Shown here: in pieces, positions 15,464-24,253 of the stretch
Position numbering within the stretch: position 1 is the first letter of the stretch
Layout of the letters: each line of letters opens with the position of its first letter
Source of the DNA: Phycisphaerales bacterium
GTDB lineage: Bacteria; Planctomycetota; Phycisphaerae; Phycisphaerales; UBA5793
DNA length: 64,000 nucleotides
NCBI GenBank assembly: GCA_020852515.1
Contig: JADZAS010000037.1
Coordinates: 1 to 64,000, forward strand
Direction: 5' to 3'
Translations under genes and position numbers: made by a program
Notes under the pieces: model-generated
What the model was told of the DNA's origin: nothing
Seen by the model: the letters and a program-made list of their open reading frames with translations, nothing else
Database searches by the model: none

Positions 15464-17017
15464 ATGATTCACTCACTGGTGCAAGCGGCAAGACCAAGCA
15501 TTCCCGCCGGATTCATCCTCGCTGCGGCGCTGCTCGCCTCGGGCGCGGCCCGGGGTGATGAAGTCACCGTCACGTTTGATGCGGGGCTCCGCGCTGAGCC
15601 GGCGACGGGCCGGCTCATCCTCCTGATGGCCGAATCGCGCAGCGGGCTCGATCCGCTCGACGCGCCATTCTGGAATGACCCTCAGCCGATCTGCTCGATC
15701 GCGGTGACTGATGTCAAGCCCGGCGAGGCGATGCGCATCGGCGATGTGGAGGCGAGCTTTCCGGGGCCGATGTCGTCGCTCGACGGCGCGTATCGGGTCC
15801 GGGCCGTGCTCGACGTTGATCGCACCACCGGCGGGTTCAGCAACTGCGCGGCGAACCTCGTCAGTGAACCCGTCGAGGTCACCTGGCGCTCCGGCGCGGA
15901 TGATCGCATCGAGATCGCGCTGAGCGGGCACATCGACGTGCCGCACATGCCCGACACGGACCAGGTGAAGGAAGTGGCGGTGCGCAGCGAGCGGCTCAGC
16001 ACTTTCTTCGGCCGCGAGGTCATGCTCCGCGCCGGCGTCGTGCTGCCGAGCGATTATGACGAGCATCCGCAGCGGCAGTATGCGGCGATCTACCACGCGC
16101 CCGGCTTCGGCGGGCGGCACTTTGACGCGTGGCAGCGCGCCGGCAGTCGCGGCGGTCTGGGCGACCAGGTCATCAACATCTACCTCGACCCCGACGGGCC
16201 CAACAGCCACCACCTCTTCGTCAACTCAGCCAACAACGGGCCGGTGGGCGATGCGCTCGTGCACGAACTCATCCCGGAACTCGAAAAGCGGTTCCGGCTC
16301 GTGGCCCGTCCCGAAGCGCGACTGCTCACCGGCCACAGCAGCGGCGGATTCACCAGCGTGTGGCTGCAGGTGAACTACCCGGAGACCTTCGGCGGGTGCT
16401 GGGCCACCGGGCCCGACCCCGTGGACTTTCGCGCGTTTCAGCTCGTGGACATCTACGAGGATGAGAACGCGTACGTTGATGCAGCCGGCAATGACCGGCC
16501 GTCGGTCATCATGGGCGGGCGCACGGTGTGCACCATCCGCCAGGAGAACGGCATGGAGTACGCGCTCGACCCGACGGGCGGCGCGGGCCAGCAGTGGTCG
16601 TCGTGGATGGCGTGTTTTTCGAAGAGGGGTGACAACGGACAGCCGGTGTCGATCTGGGATCTGAAGACGGGCAAAATCGATCCCGCGCTGCGCGAATACT
16701 GGCAGCAATACGACGTGCGGCGGATCCTGGAAGCACGCTGGAACGACATCGGACCGCTCATGTGTCAGCGGCTGCGCATCATCTGCGGCGAGCAGGACAA
16801 CTTCAGCCTCAACGAGGCGGTGACGCTGCTGCGCGATTCGCTCGAGCAACTGCCCGGCTGGCAGAGCCAGTGGGACACGCCCGAGCAGCGGGCCAGCCAC
16901 GGTTACATCACGCTGGTCCCCGGCGGGACGCACATGAACCTGATGGTGTACGGCGTGCCGCGCCGCATCGCCGAGGAAATGGAAATCCACCTGCGCCGGA
17001 GCGGGTTGATCGAGTGA
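15464..17017 (+). CDS. Secreted putative esterase (alpha/beta hydrolase, esterase D type)
   Basis: A 517-residue exported hydrolase with a signal peptide of about 31 residues (LLASGAARG|DE). An N-terminal beta-sandwich-like region of about 130 residues precedes a PF00756-type esterase domain (from about residue 185) containing LLTGHSSGG, with the nucleophile Ser292 in GxSxG. The His of the triad is probably in GTHMNLM near residue 488. This family includes feruloyl and acetylxylan esterases and mycolyltransferases. The substrate is unknown, but export and the carbohydrate-active family suggest polysaccharide deacylation. Confidence 0.75.
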   Translation: MIHSLVQAARPSIPAGFILAAALLASGAARGDEVTVTFDAGLRAEPATGRLILLMAESRSGLDPLDAPFWNDPQPICSIAVTDVKPGEAMRIGDVEASFPGPMSSLDGAYRVRAVLDVDRTTGGFSNCAANLVSEPVEVTWRSGADDRIEIALSGHIDVPHMPDTDQVKEVAVRSERLSTFFGREVMLRAGVVLPSDYDEHPQRQYAAIYHAPGFGGRHFDAWQRAGSRGGLGDQVINIYLDPDGPNSHHLFVNSANNGPVGDALVHELIPELEKRFRLVARPEARLLTGHSSGGFTSVWLQVNYPETFGGCWATGPDPVDFRAFQLVDIYEDENAYVDAAGNDRPSVIMGGRTVCTIRQENGMEYALDPTGGAGQQWSSWMACFSKRGDNGQPVSIWDLKTGKIDPALREYWQQYDVRRILEARWNDIGPLMCQRLRIICGEQDNFSLNEAVTLLRDSLEQLPGWQSQWDTPEQRASHGYITLVPGGTHMNLMVYGVPRRIAEEMEIHLRRSGLIE

Positions 17018-17038
17018 CCGTCGCCGCAGCCGCGCCGC

Positions 17039-17044
17039 TATCAT
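17039..17044 (+). promoter_or_regulatory. Candidate -10 box for a leaderless transcript (folP)
   Basis: TATCAT lies 8 bases before the ATG at 17053. No Shine-Dalgarno is visible. Confidence 0.45.
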
Positions 17045-17052
17045 CGCGCGGG

Positions 17053-17919
17053 ATGACGCACATCTGGCAACTCGCGCACGGCCGGTCTCTGGCGCTCGAC
17101 CGCTATCGGCTGATGGCGATCGTGAACGCCACACCCGATTCGTTTTCGGATGGCGGCCGCTTTGCCGATGCATCGGCGGCGATCGAGCATGCGCAGCGCT
17201 GCATCGATGACGGCGCGACGATCATCGACATCGGCGGCGAGAGCACGCGGCCGGGCGCGCAGCGCATCGATGCCGCCGAGCAGTTGCGCCGCGTGCTGCC
17301 GATTGTTGAAGGTGTGGCCGCGCTGCCCGGTGAGGCGCTCATCAGCATTGACACGACGCGGTCGCAGGTCGCGCGAGCGGCCATTGAAGCGGGCGCCCAC
17401 ATCATCAATGACGTCTCGGCCGGGACGGAAGACCCGGAGGTATTCGACCTTGCGGCCAAATCGGGTGCGGGCCTGATTCTCATGCACCGGCTGCGTCCGC
17501 CAGATGCCGATTCGTACAGCGATCAATACGCCAGTCCGCCGCGCTATGGCGACGTGCTGGGCGAGGTGAAGGCGTGGCTGCGTGAGCGGGTGGACGCCGC
17601 GCTGGCGGCGGGGGTGCAGCGCGGGCAGATCGCGCTCGACCCTGGTCTGGGCTTCGGCAAGACCGTCGAGCAGAACTTCGAACTGCTGGCGCGCGTATCT
17701 GAATGGGCCGACACGGACCTGCCGATTCTCTGCGGCGCCAGTCGCAAGAGTTTCATCGGCCGGGCGACGGGTGTTGAGGATCCGGCCCGGCGGGTGATGG
17801 GCTCCGTCGCTGTCGCGGTGCAGCAGTATCTGCACGGCGTGCGGCTGTTTCGCGTGCACGACGTGTCGGCCCATCGCGAGGCGCTGGACGCGGCGGCGCG
17901 GCTCGGTGGAAGGGCGTAG
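17053..17919 (+). CDS. folP: Dihydropteroate synthase
   Basis: A 288-residue FolP, which condenses p-aminobenzoate with dihydropterin pyrophosphate in folate synthesis. The family signatures are clear: NATPDSFSDGG (25-35), DIGGESTRPGA (59-69), INDVSAG, DPGLGFGKT and GASRKSFIG. Length is normal. The ATG at 17053 is chosen because similarity starts just after it, and the open frame upstream overlaps the esterase. Folate use fits with thyX further right, which needs methylene-tetrahydrofolate. Confidence 0.95.
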   Translation: MTHIWQLAHGRSLALDRYRLMAIVNATPDSFSDGGRFADASAAIEHAQRCIDDGATIIDIGGESTRPGAQRIDAAEQLRRVLPIVEGVAALPGEALISIDTTRSQVARAAIEAGAHIINDVSAGTEDPEVFDLAAKSGAGLILMHRLRPPDADSYSDQYASPPRYGDVLGEVKAWLRERVDAALAAGVQRGQIALDPGLGFGKTVEQNFELLARVSEWADTDLPILCGASRKSFIGRATGVEDPARRVMGSVAVAVQQYLHGVRLFRVHDVSAHREALDAAARLGGRA

Positions 17920-17993
17920 GCCCGGGGTTACAATCGGACTCGGGCGACCGCGTCGCTCCAATTCGCCCCTTTGCAACAGGAAAGAGATCAGTC

Positions 17994-18329
17994 ATGGCAG
18001 GCGCAGACACACTTGAATTCACCGATGGCAACTTCGAAAACGACGTGCTCAAGAGCAACGTGCCGGTCCTCGTCGATTTCTGGGCCGAGTGGTGCCAGCC
18101 CTGCCGCATGCTCGCGCCGACGATCGAGAAGCTCGCGACCGAATTCAAGGGCCGCGTCAAGGTCGGCAAACTCGACACCGACTCGAACCGCCAGGTCGCG
18201 GTGAAGTACGGCATCACCGCTATCCCGACGGTCATCCTCTTCAAGGGCGGCTCAGTCCATTCCAAGGTCGTCGGCCTCAAGAGCGAAGCGGACTTCAAGA
18301 CGATGCTCGAAGGCGCGATCGCGGGTTGA
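17994..18329 (+). CDS. trxA: Thioredoxin
   Basis: A 111-residue thioredoxin with the fold in normal order and the active site WCQPC (Cys34 and Cys37). Most bacterial thioredoxins have WCGPC. Gln in the second position is uncommon and may shift redox potential or partner choice. The cis-proline motif is AIPTVILF. The ATG has AGGAAAGAG upstream. It ends only 10 bases from the convergent coiled-coil gene, which leaves no room for a conventional terminator. Confidence 0.93.
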   Translation: MAGADTLEFTDGNFENDVLKSNVPVLVDFWAEWCQPCRMLAPTIEKLATEFKGRVKVGKLDTDSNRQVAVKYGITAIPTVILFKGGSVHSKVVGLKSEADFKTMLEGAIAG

Positions 18330-18339
18330 GGGCGGCGTC

Positions 18340-20688
18340 TCAGGAAATCACGTGCTCGGTGGACTGCGCGCCTTTGCTGATCTGGTCCCAGCGCGTCTGG
18401 TCCATCATGGGGCCGTCGAGGTCATTATCCTCGAAGACTGACGCCGAGCGGCGCAACTTCAGGTACATGGGCAGGCCGAGCAGCAGCAGCGTGCCGACCG
18501 ATGAGCCGAACGCGATGCCCGCGATCTGCACCCGGTTGTCCTTCGCCGGCAGGGCATCGACGGTGGCGGGTACGGCGAGGTTGGTCGTCGCGCCGTCAGT
18601 CCGGCGGCCGCGCTCGGCGTTGGAAGCGCTCACGAGTCCGATGGAATACGTTTCGAGCAGGCGCTGGACTTCGTCGCGGCCGGTCGTGGTGAGTTCGAGA
18701 TTGATCGTGCCCGGCTCAGGCGAACCGATGACGAGGTTGGCCTCGAGGAAGGTGCGGAGATTGACCGGCTCGGCGAGGTCGGTGTAGCCGCGCTGGCGCA
18801 GGCGTTCGGCGATGCCATTGACGACTGTATCGCTCATGAGCATCTGCTCGTGCACGGTCTGCCAGAGGTTGATCTGGTTGGCGGTGAGCGGGAAGCCGGG
18901 CTTGCCCTTGGCTTCGATGGTGGCGTGGGCGGTGTAGGCGGTGGGCCAGAAGGTCATCACGCCGAAGTAACTGGCAGCGCCGAGAATCGAGATCGTGAGC
19001 ACCATGAGAAAGAGGTTGGTGACGGCGCTGGAGCGGGCCCAGCGGCGGATCATGCGCTGCTCGGCGAGTTCGAGGTTGCGGCGGACATCCTGCAGCGTGC
19101 GGCGCTCATCGTCGAAGCCGCGCGCCTGGTGGGCTTGCTGCTTGACCACGTCCCGGGCCTTGTTGAGCCGCTGCGAGCGGTCGCGAATGGCTGTGCGCAT
19201 GCGCTGCAGGCGCTGGCGGCGGAGCGCGGTGAAGGCGTCGCCGCCCGAGGCCGGCTGCTTCCCGGCCTGGTTGTGCTTGATCGTCTCTTTGAGTTGAGCG
19301 ATCTCGGCCTCGCGCTGGGCCGTCTCGGCGGTTGCGGCTTTGAGCGACTGCTGCATCGAGCGGATGTGGTTGCTCAGGTCTTCGATGGCCTGGTCGCGGC
19401 GGGCGAGTTCCTCGCTGCCGGCTTCGGATGAACTCGATGCGCTCCGGGCGGCCTGTAGTTGAGTTTCGAGCGACTTGGTTTCCTCTTCGAGTGCGGCGAT
19501 GCGCCGGTCGCGCTGCGCGAGTTCTTCGCTGCTGGCCGAATCAGTCTGGTTTGAGGCGGCGTCGGCGGCGGCCTGCACCTGGGCCTTGAGCGATTCGATC
19601 TCCTGCTCGAGCGCGGCGATGCGCTCATCGCGCGCGGCGAGTTCGGCGGGATCGGCGCCGGCGGACGGTCCTGCGGCGGGCGCGGCGGCGAGTTGGGATT
19701 CGAGTTCGGCGATGCGGCGGTCGCGGTCTTCGAGGGCCGACAACGCGGCGGCGCCGGCCTGGAGTTGCTCGGACTGGGCGTCGAGCGCTTTGCCCAGTTC
19801 CATGAGTTTGCGCTTGGCGGCGTCGAGTTGCTCACAGCGAGCCTTGAGTTCGGCGCTGGTCTTGCGCTGGGCGGCTTCGAGTTCGCTCACCTTCGCCTGG
19901 GCGGCGTCGAGTTCGGCCTGGAGCGAGTCGGCGCGCAGCGCGGCCTGCTCGAGTTGGGCCGCGTGGGTCTGCTCAGTCCTGCTCGACTCGGCCCGCGCGG
20001 TTTCGAGGTGTTCCTTGAGCGCGGTGATCTGCTTGCGGGCTTCGTCGAGTTGCGACTGCAACTGCTCGCCGCGCTCATCGCGGGATTTCGTGATCTCCTC
20101 GAGGCGCTGGTCCACGGCCTGCATCGCAGCGCGATGCTCCTGCTCGCAGCGGTCGCGCTGTTCCTGCAGGCTCGCGAGCTGCTGCTTGAGCTGCTCGCGG
20201 CTGGCGTCGAGGGACTCAGCGTTGGCCCGGTGCTCAGCCTGCGCGGCGGCGAGCTGCGAGCGCTCCGCATCCAGGGCGGATTTGGCCTTGCCGACCGCCT
20301 CGCGCTCCTGTGCCAGCGCGGTGCGGTCGGTTTCGATGCTCTGCTTGACCTGATCGAGTTCGCGGCGTTCGGTGTCGGCGAGTTCGCACAGCGATTCGAC
20401 GTGCTTCTCGCGCTCGTCGAGTTCTGCGGTGCGCTGCTGGAGGGCCGCGACGGCCTGCTGCAGTTCGTTGCCGCGCTGGTCGAGTTCGGTCTGGCGCTTG
20501 TCGAGGGCCGCCTGCTTCTGGTGGATCGAGTCCACGACGGCGCCACTCTCCTTGGAGACCTTGCGCAGCCGCTCGAGTCGTCCCTCGACGTCGGCGATGA
20601 TGTCGAGCACATCGTCGGTGGACGAATCGGCGCTTGCGGCGGAATGGGTCTGGGAAGCGGCGTTCTCCACGTCGTGCGAATCGGTCAT
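18340..20688 (-). CDS. Long coiled-coil membrane protein with Wzz-like domain
   Basis: A 782-residue protein. Residues about 30-500 are a near-continuous Gln/Glu/Ala/Lys-rich coiled coil, expected to be cytoplasmic. Around residues 562-585 a membrane helix (TNLFLMVLTISILGAASYFG) follows. Then comes a periplasmic domain of about 120 residues (TAYTAHATIEAKGKPG...) resembling the Wzz/GumC chain-length-regulator type, a second helix (IAGIAFGSSVGTLLLLGLPMYL) and a short cytoplasmic tail. Wzz-family proteins control polysaccharide chain length, but they normally have a short cytoplasmic part, so this one may act as an envelope-linked scaffold. The ATG at 20688 has GAGG at suitable spacing. Confidence 0.7.
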   Translation of the reverse strand: MTDSHDVENAASQTHSAASADSSTDDVLDIIADVEGRLERLRKVSKESGAVVDSIHQKQAALDKRQTELDQRGNELQQAVAALQQRTAELDEREKHVESLCELADTERRELDQVKQSIETDRTALAQEREAVGKAKSALDAERSQLAAAQAEHRANAESLDASREQLKQQLASLQEQRDRCEQEHRAAMQAVDQRLEEITKSRDERGEQLQSQLDEARKQITALKEHLETARAESSRTEQTHAAQLEQAALRADSLQAELDAAQAKVSELEAAQRKTSAELKARCEQLDAAKRKLMELGKALDAQSEQLQAGAAALSALEDRDRRIAELESQLAAAPAAGPSAGADPAELAARDERIAALEQEIESLKAQVQAAADAASNQTDSASSEELAQRDRRIAALEEETKSLETQLQAARSASSSSEAGSEELARRDQAIEDLSNHIRSMQQSLKAATAETAQREAEIAQLKETIKHNQAGKQPASGGDAFTALRRQRLQRMRTAIRDRSQRLNKARDVVKQQAHQARGFDDERRTLQDVRRNLELAEQRMIRRWARSSAVTNLFLMVLTISILGAASYFGVMTFWPTAYTAHATIEAKGKPGFPLTANQINLWQTVHEQMLMSDTVVNGIAERLRQRGYTDLAEPVNLRTFLEANLVIGSPEPGTINLELTTTGRDEVQRLLETYSIGLVSASNAERGRRTDGATTNLAVPATVDALPAKDNRVQIAGIAFGSSVGTLLLLGLPMYLKLRRSASVFEDNDLDGPMMDQTRWDQISKGAQSTEHVIS

Positions 20689-20871
20689 GATCATCACCTC
20701 GAGGCTGCGGCGGGTGGTTCGAGCGCTCGGGGTCGTTATCGGCGTGAAGCGGGGCAGACTGAACCGCCCGCGGCCGGAAGGCAGGCGAGATTACGGCCTT
20801 TCCCGAAACGCCCGATGATTCGGCCTCTGCTAGGATTTCATGGCCGATCCTGGCCATTTCGCTGTTGAGGG

Positions 20872-22026
20872 ATGTTGCGGAAAATGACGCCCACGCTCAG
20901 GGACATCGCAGCCAAAGTGGACGGCGGAGAGCGCCTCAGCCTCGAAGAAGGCATGGCGCTCTTTCGCACGAGCGATCTGTGGGGACTGTGCCGCGTGGCG
21001 AACCGGGTCCGCGAGCGGTTACACGGCCGGCGGGCATACTACAACGTCAATCGCCACGTGAACTACACGAACATCTGCGCGCTGTCGTGCAAGTTCTGCT
21101 CGTTCTACCGCAAGAAGGACGATGACGGTGCGTACGAGTACGACGTGCAGGCGATCGCCGACGAAGCGGCGGCGGCCGAGGCGGCGGGCGCGACGGAGAT
21201 CCACATCGTCGGCGGCCTGCATCCGTGGCAGCCGTTTTCGTATTACACCGACATGCTGGGCGCCATCCGGGAGCGGGCGCCGAAACTGCACATCAAGGCG
21301 TTCACGGCCGTGGAGATCGTGCACCTGGCGCGCATCGCCAAGCGGCCCAATGACATTGCGGGCGTGCTGCGCGACCTCAAGGAAGCGGGGCTGGGCTCGC
21401 TGCCGGGCGGCGGGGCGGAAGTGTTCGACGATCGCGTGCACGACGAGGCGTTCAAGGGCAAGATCCGCAGCGACAAGTGGCTGCAGGTGCATCGCGAAGC
21501 ACACAAACTCGGCATGAACACCAACGCGACGATCCTCTACGGCCACATCGAATCGCTCGAAGACCGCCTGCATCACATGGACTTGCTGCGCACAGCGCAG
21601 GATGAGGCGATCGCAGCCGGGCCGGGTTCGGGACGGTTTCAGACGATCATTCCGCTGCCGTTTATTCCTGATGACAGCGAACTCGAGCATCTGCCCGGGC
21701 CAAGCGGCGTGGAGAACCTGCGCATGCTCGCGGTGTGCCGGCTCATGCTCGACAATTTCGCGCACGTCAAGACGTTCTGGATCATGCAGACGCTGGAGAT
21801 GGCGGAACTCATGCTGCAGGCCGGGGCGGATGACATCGACGGCACGGTGGTGTGGTACGACATCACCAAGGTCGGCGGCAGCGACACGCACCAGGAGACG
21901 GATGTGAAGCGCCTTCGCCGGGCCATCCGCGATGCGGGTTACGAACCCGTGGAGCGCGACACGCTCTATCGGCCCGTGGTGCGCGAAGGCGCGCAGTGGC
22001 GCGTGGCGGAGGCGGTCGCGGTCTGA
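20872..22026 (+). CDS. mqnE: Aminofutalosine synthase MqnE (radical SAM)
   Basis: A 384-residue radical SAM enzyme that joins SAM to the chorismate-derived enolpyruvyl benzoate to make aminofutalosine, the second step of the futalosine menaquinone pathway. The cluster motif is CALSCKFC (CxxxCxxC) and HIVGGLHPWQPFSYY is typical. The end, TKVGGSDTHQETDVKRLRRAI, also fits MqnE rather than MqnC. An alternative ATG at 20884 is possible, and neither start has an ideal ribosome-binding site. No other mqn genes are in the window. Confidence 0.92.
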   Translation: MLRKMTPTLRDIAAKVDGGERLSLEEGMALFRTSDLWGLCRVANRVRERLHGRRAYYNVNRHVNYTNICALSCKFCSFYRKKDDDGAYEYDVQAIADEAAAAEAAGATEIHIVGGLHPWQPFSYYTDMLGAIRERAPKLHIKAFTAVEIVHLARIAKRPNDIAGVLRDLKEAGLGSLPGGGAEVFDDRVHDEAFKGKIRSDKWLQVHREAHKLGMNTNATILYGHIESLEDRLHHMDLLRTAQDEAIAAGPGSGRFQTIIPLPFIPDDSELEHLPGPSGVENLRMLAVCRLMLDNFAHVKTFWIMQTLEMAELMLQAGADDIDGTVVWYDITKVGGSDTHQETDVKRLRRAIRDAGYEPVERDTLYRPVVREGAQWRVAEAVAV

Positions 22027-22055
22027 CGCGGCGTTAAGACGCAGGCGTGTTCGCG

Positions 22056-22862
22056 TTACTTTCGCGCCAGATGCCAGAGGATGATCCCGGCGGCGACGGC
22101 CACGTTGAGCGAATCGGTGCCCAGGTGCATCGGGATCGTCAGCCGCCGGTTACAGACGTCGAGCCAGTAGCGATCGAGGCCCTGCGATTCGCTGCCAAAG
22201 AGGATGGCGGTGCGCTCGGCGCGCGTCGTGGCGGCGCTGAGGGTCTCAGCGCTCGCGTCATTGGCCACCGTGGCGATCAGTTCGACGTTCCAGCGCTGGC
22301 GCAGCACACTCAAATCGGCGCGGAGGTCGGTCGAGCACACGATCGGCAGGGTAAAGACCGCGCCCATGGAGACGCGCACCACGCGGCGGAAGAACGGATC
22401 GCAGCAGCGCTGGCCGAGGAGCATGCCATCGGCACCCAGCCCGGCCGCGATGCGGATGATCGAGCCGAGGTTCTCGGAGTTGTGTGTCTCGGGGCAGACG
22501 ACCAGCGTCGTGCGGCCGGCAGCGTTGATGAGCGAGTCGAGCGGCGGATTGACGGGCCGGCGGCCGCAGCCGATCACGCCCGAGTGGAACTTGAAGCCGA
22601 GGATGGCGTCGATGATCGAATCGGGCGCGACGTAGACGGGGCAGCGGCCGGCGGCCAGCGGCGCGATCTCATCCACTTTTCGCGACGTCACGAGTACGGA
22701 GTGCGCCCGGAGGCGGCTGGCAAGCAGGCGGCGCACGAGGTGCTCTCCCTCGGCGATGAAGAGCGACTCGTCGATCGCGGCCAGTTCGCGGTCGCGCGTG
22801 TTCATGTAGGGCCAGAGGCGCGGATCATCGGGCGAATTGACCGCGATGCAGTCATCGGACAT
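22056..22862 (-). CDS. SpoU/TrmH-family RNA 2-prime-O-methyltransferase
   Basis: A 268-residue SPOUT methyltransferase that uses SAM to methylate a ribose 2-prime-OH in tRNA or rRNA. The N-terminal substrate-binding domain includes LFIAEGEHLVRRLL. The three SpoU motifs are present: ETHNSENLGSIIRIA, AILFGSESQGL and IPMHLGTDSLNVAVAAGIIL, which form the trefoil knot. The target RNA is not predictable. TACGAT lies 6 bases before the ATG and there is no ribosome-binding site, consistent with a leaderless message. Confidence 0.9.
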   Translation of the reverse strand: MSDDCIAVNSPDDPRLWPYMNTRDRELAAIDESLFIAEGEHLVRRLLASRLRAHSVLVTSRKVDEIAPLAAGRCPVYVAPDSIIDAILGFKFHSGVIGCGRRPVNPPLDSLINAAGRTTLVVCPETHNSENLGSIIRIAAGLGADGMLLGQRCCDPFFRRVVRVSMGAVFTLPIVCSTDLRADLSVLRQRWNVELIATVANDASAETLSAATTRAERTAILFGSESQGLDRYWLDVCNRRLTIPMHLGTDSLNVAVAAGIILWHLARK

Positions 22863-22868
22863 GGCGAG

Positions 22869-22874
22869 ATCGTA
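22869..22874 (-). promoter_or_regulatory. Candidate -10 box for a leaderless transcript (SpoU gene)
   Basis: TACGAT on the minus strand, 6 bases before the ATG at 22862. Confidence 0.45.
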
Positions 22875-22953
22875 TCGCGTCGCAGGGCCGTCCAGAGCTT
22901 CGGTTCGGCGTGGCGTGCCTATGCTCTCTCTTTGGAAAGTTCGGGAGATGGAC

Positions 22954-23865
22954 ATGCCCCTGGTGGTGACCGGTTCGATCGGGATTGACACGATTCACAC
23001 GCCCAGCAGCAGCGCGGCGGAGGTGCTCGGCGGGTCGTGCACCTACTTCGCCGCGGCGGCAAGTTTTTTTCATCCTGTGCGCGTCGTGGCGGCGGTGGGG
23101 GAGGATTTTGACCCGCGATTCCTCGAGACGATCCGCACGTTTCCCGGCGTGGACCTCGAAGGACTCGAAACGCGGCGCGGTTCGGAGACATTCCGCTGGA
23201 CCGGCCGGTACCACGACAACATGAACGACCGCGACACGCTGGAGGTGGACCTGGGCGTGCTGGGTGAGGCGCCGCCGCCCGTGCCCGAGTCGTTCCGCGA
23301 TTCGCAGTTCATCTTCCTGGCCAACGCGTTTCCAAAGAACCAGATGCAGTTCCTCGAGTCGTTTCCCAAGCGCCGCCTGGCCGTGGCCGACACGATGGAT
23401 CTCTGGATCAGCACCGAGCGCGATGCGCTCAACGAACTTCTCGATCGCATCGACGGGCTGGTGCTCAATGACAGCGAGGCGGAAATGCTCACGGAGATGA
23501 GCAACCCCGTCAAGGCGGCGCTGACGATCCGCGAGCGCTACAACCTCAAGTTCGTCGTGCTCAAGAAGGGCGAGCACGGCTGCCTGCTGGCGCACGAAGA
23601 GGGCATGGCGGTGCTGCCGGCGTACCCGGTCGAGTCGGTCGTCGATCCGACCGGCGCGGGCGACTGCTTCGCCGGCGGGATGATGGGCTATCTCGCGTCG
23701 ATCAACCGCACCGACTTTTCGTCGATCCAGCACGCGCTGACGCACGGCACGGTCATTTCGAGTTTCACCGTCGAGGCGTTCAGCCTCGAGCGGCTGCGGC
23801 AGATCGGCATTGGCGACATTCACCGGCGGATGATCCAGTTTGCGCGTGCAGTGCGCGTGGTGTGA
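22954..23865 (+). CDS. PfkB-family sugar/nucleoside kinase
   Basis: A 303-residue ribokinase-superfamily kinase. The first half has GSIGIDTIHTP and a GGSCTYFA motif. The catalytic region VDPTGAGDCFAGGMMGYL contains the anion hole and the general-base Asp. Related PfkB proteins of this length phosphorylate ribose, adenosine or other sugars, and the substrate is not evident. The ATG at 22954 is chosen over several upstream in-frame ATGs because GGGAG lies six bases before it. It is followed after 3 bases by the Nfu-N gene, so the two form an operon. Confidence 0.85.
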   Translation: MPLVVTGSIGIDTIHTPSSSAAEVLGGSCTYFAAAASFFHPVRVVAAVGEDFDPRFLETIRTFPGVDLEGLETRRGSETFRWTGRYHDNMNDRDTLEVDLGVLGEAPPPVPESFRDSQFIFLANAFPKNQMQFLESFPKRRLAVADTMDLWISTERDALNELLDRIDGLVLNDSEAEMLTEMSNPVKAALTIRERYNLKFVVLKKGEHGCLLAHEEGMAVLPAYPVESVVDPTGAGDCFAGGMMGYLASINRTDFSSIQHALTHGTVISSFTVEAFSLERLRQIGIGDIHRRMIQFARAVRVV

Positions 23866-23868
23866 GCG

Positions 23869-24156
23869 ATGGGCTTTAAAGTTGTTGACATCGAGACCAC
23901 GCCGAACCCCAACGCGCTGAAGTTCAACCTCGACCAGCAGATCAGCACGGGGACGCTGAGCTTTCTGAGCGCGGCCAGCACGGCGGAGCATCCGCTCGCG
24001 GCGACGCTGATGCGCATCGACGGAGTGGTGACGCTCATGTTCCGCGGCGACTTTGTGACGGTCAACAAGCGGGCCGACGCCGACTGGGGACCGATCAAGG
24101 CGAAGGTGCGCAAGGCGCTGGCGGAGGCGGAGGCGCTGCCGGACGCGGGGTTTTGA
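23869..24156 (+). CDS. Nfu N-terminal-domain (scaffold-like) protein
   Basis: A 95-residue protein made only of the Nfu_N domain (ETTPNPNALKFNL...GVVTLMFRGDFVTVNK). In full-length Nfu proteins this domain precedes a CxxC iron-sulfur scaffold domain, which is missing here, as is any cysteine. It therefore cannot hold a cluster itself. It starts 3 bases after the PfkB stop. Stand-alone Nfu_N proteins exist in bacteria, but their role is poorly defined. Confidence 0.82.
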   Translation: MGFKVVDIETTPNPNALKFNLDQQISTGTLSFLSAASTAEHPLAATLMRIDGVVTLMFRGDFVTVNKRADADWGPIKAKVRKALAEAEALPDAGF

Positions 24157-24239
24157 CGCGTCGCCGAGTCGGGCTCCGCTTCGCCGAACCTTCGGGTCGC
24201 GGCTACACGGGCGCCGCATCGCGGCTCATCCGTGCGATC

Positions 24240-24245
24240 TACAAT
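24240..24245 (+). promoter_or_regulatory. Candidate -10 box for a leaderless transcript (thyX)
   Basis: TACAAT, close to the sigma-70 consensus, lies 8 bases before the ATG at 24254 with no ribosome-binding site between. Confidence 0.5.
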
Positions 24246-24253
24246 GCGGCCGC

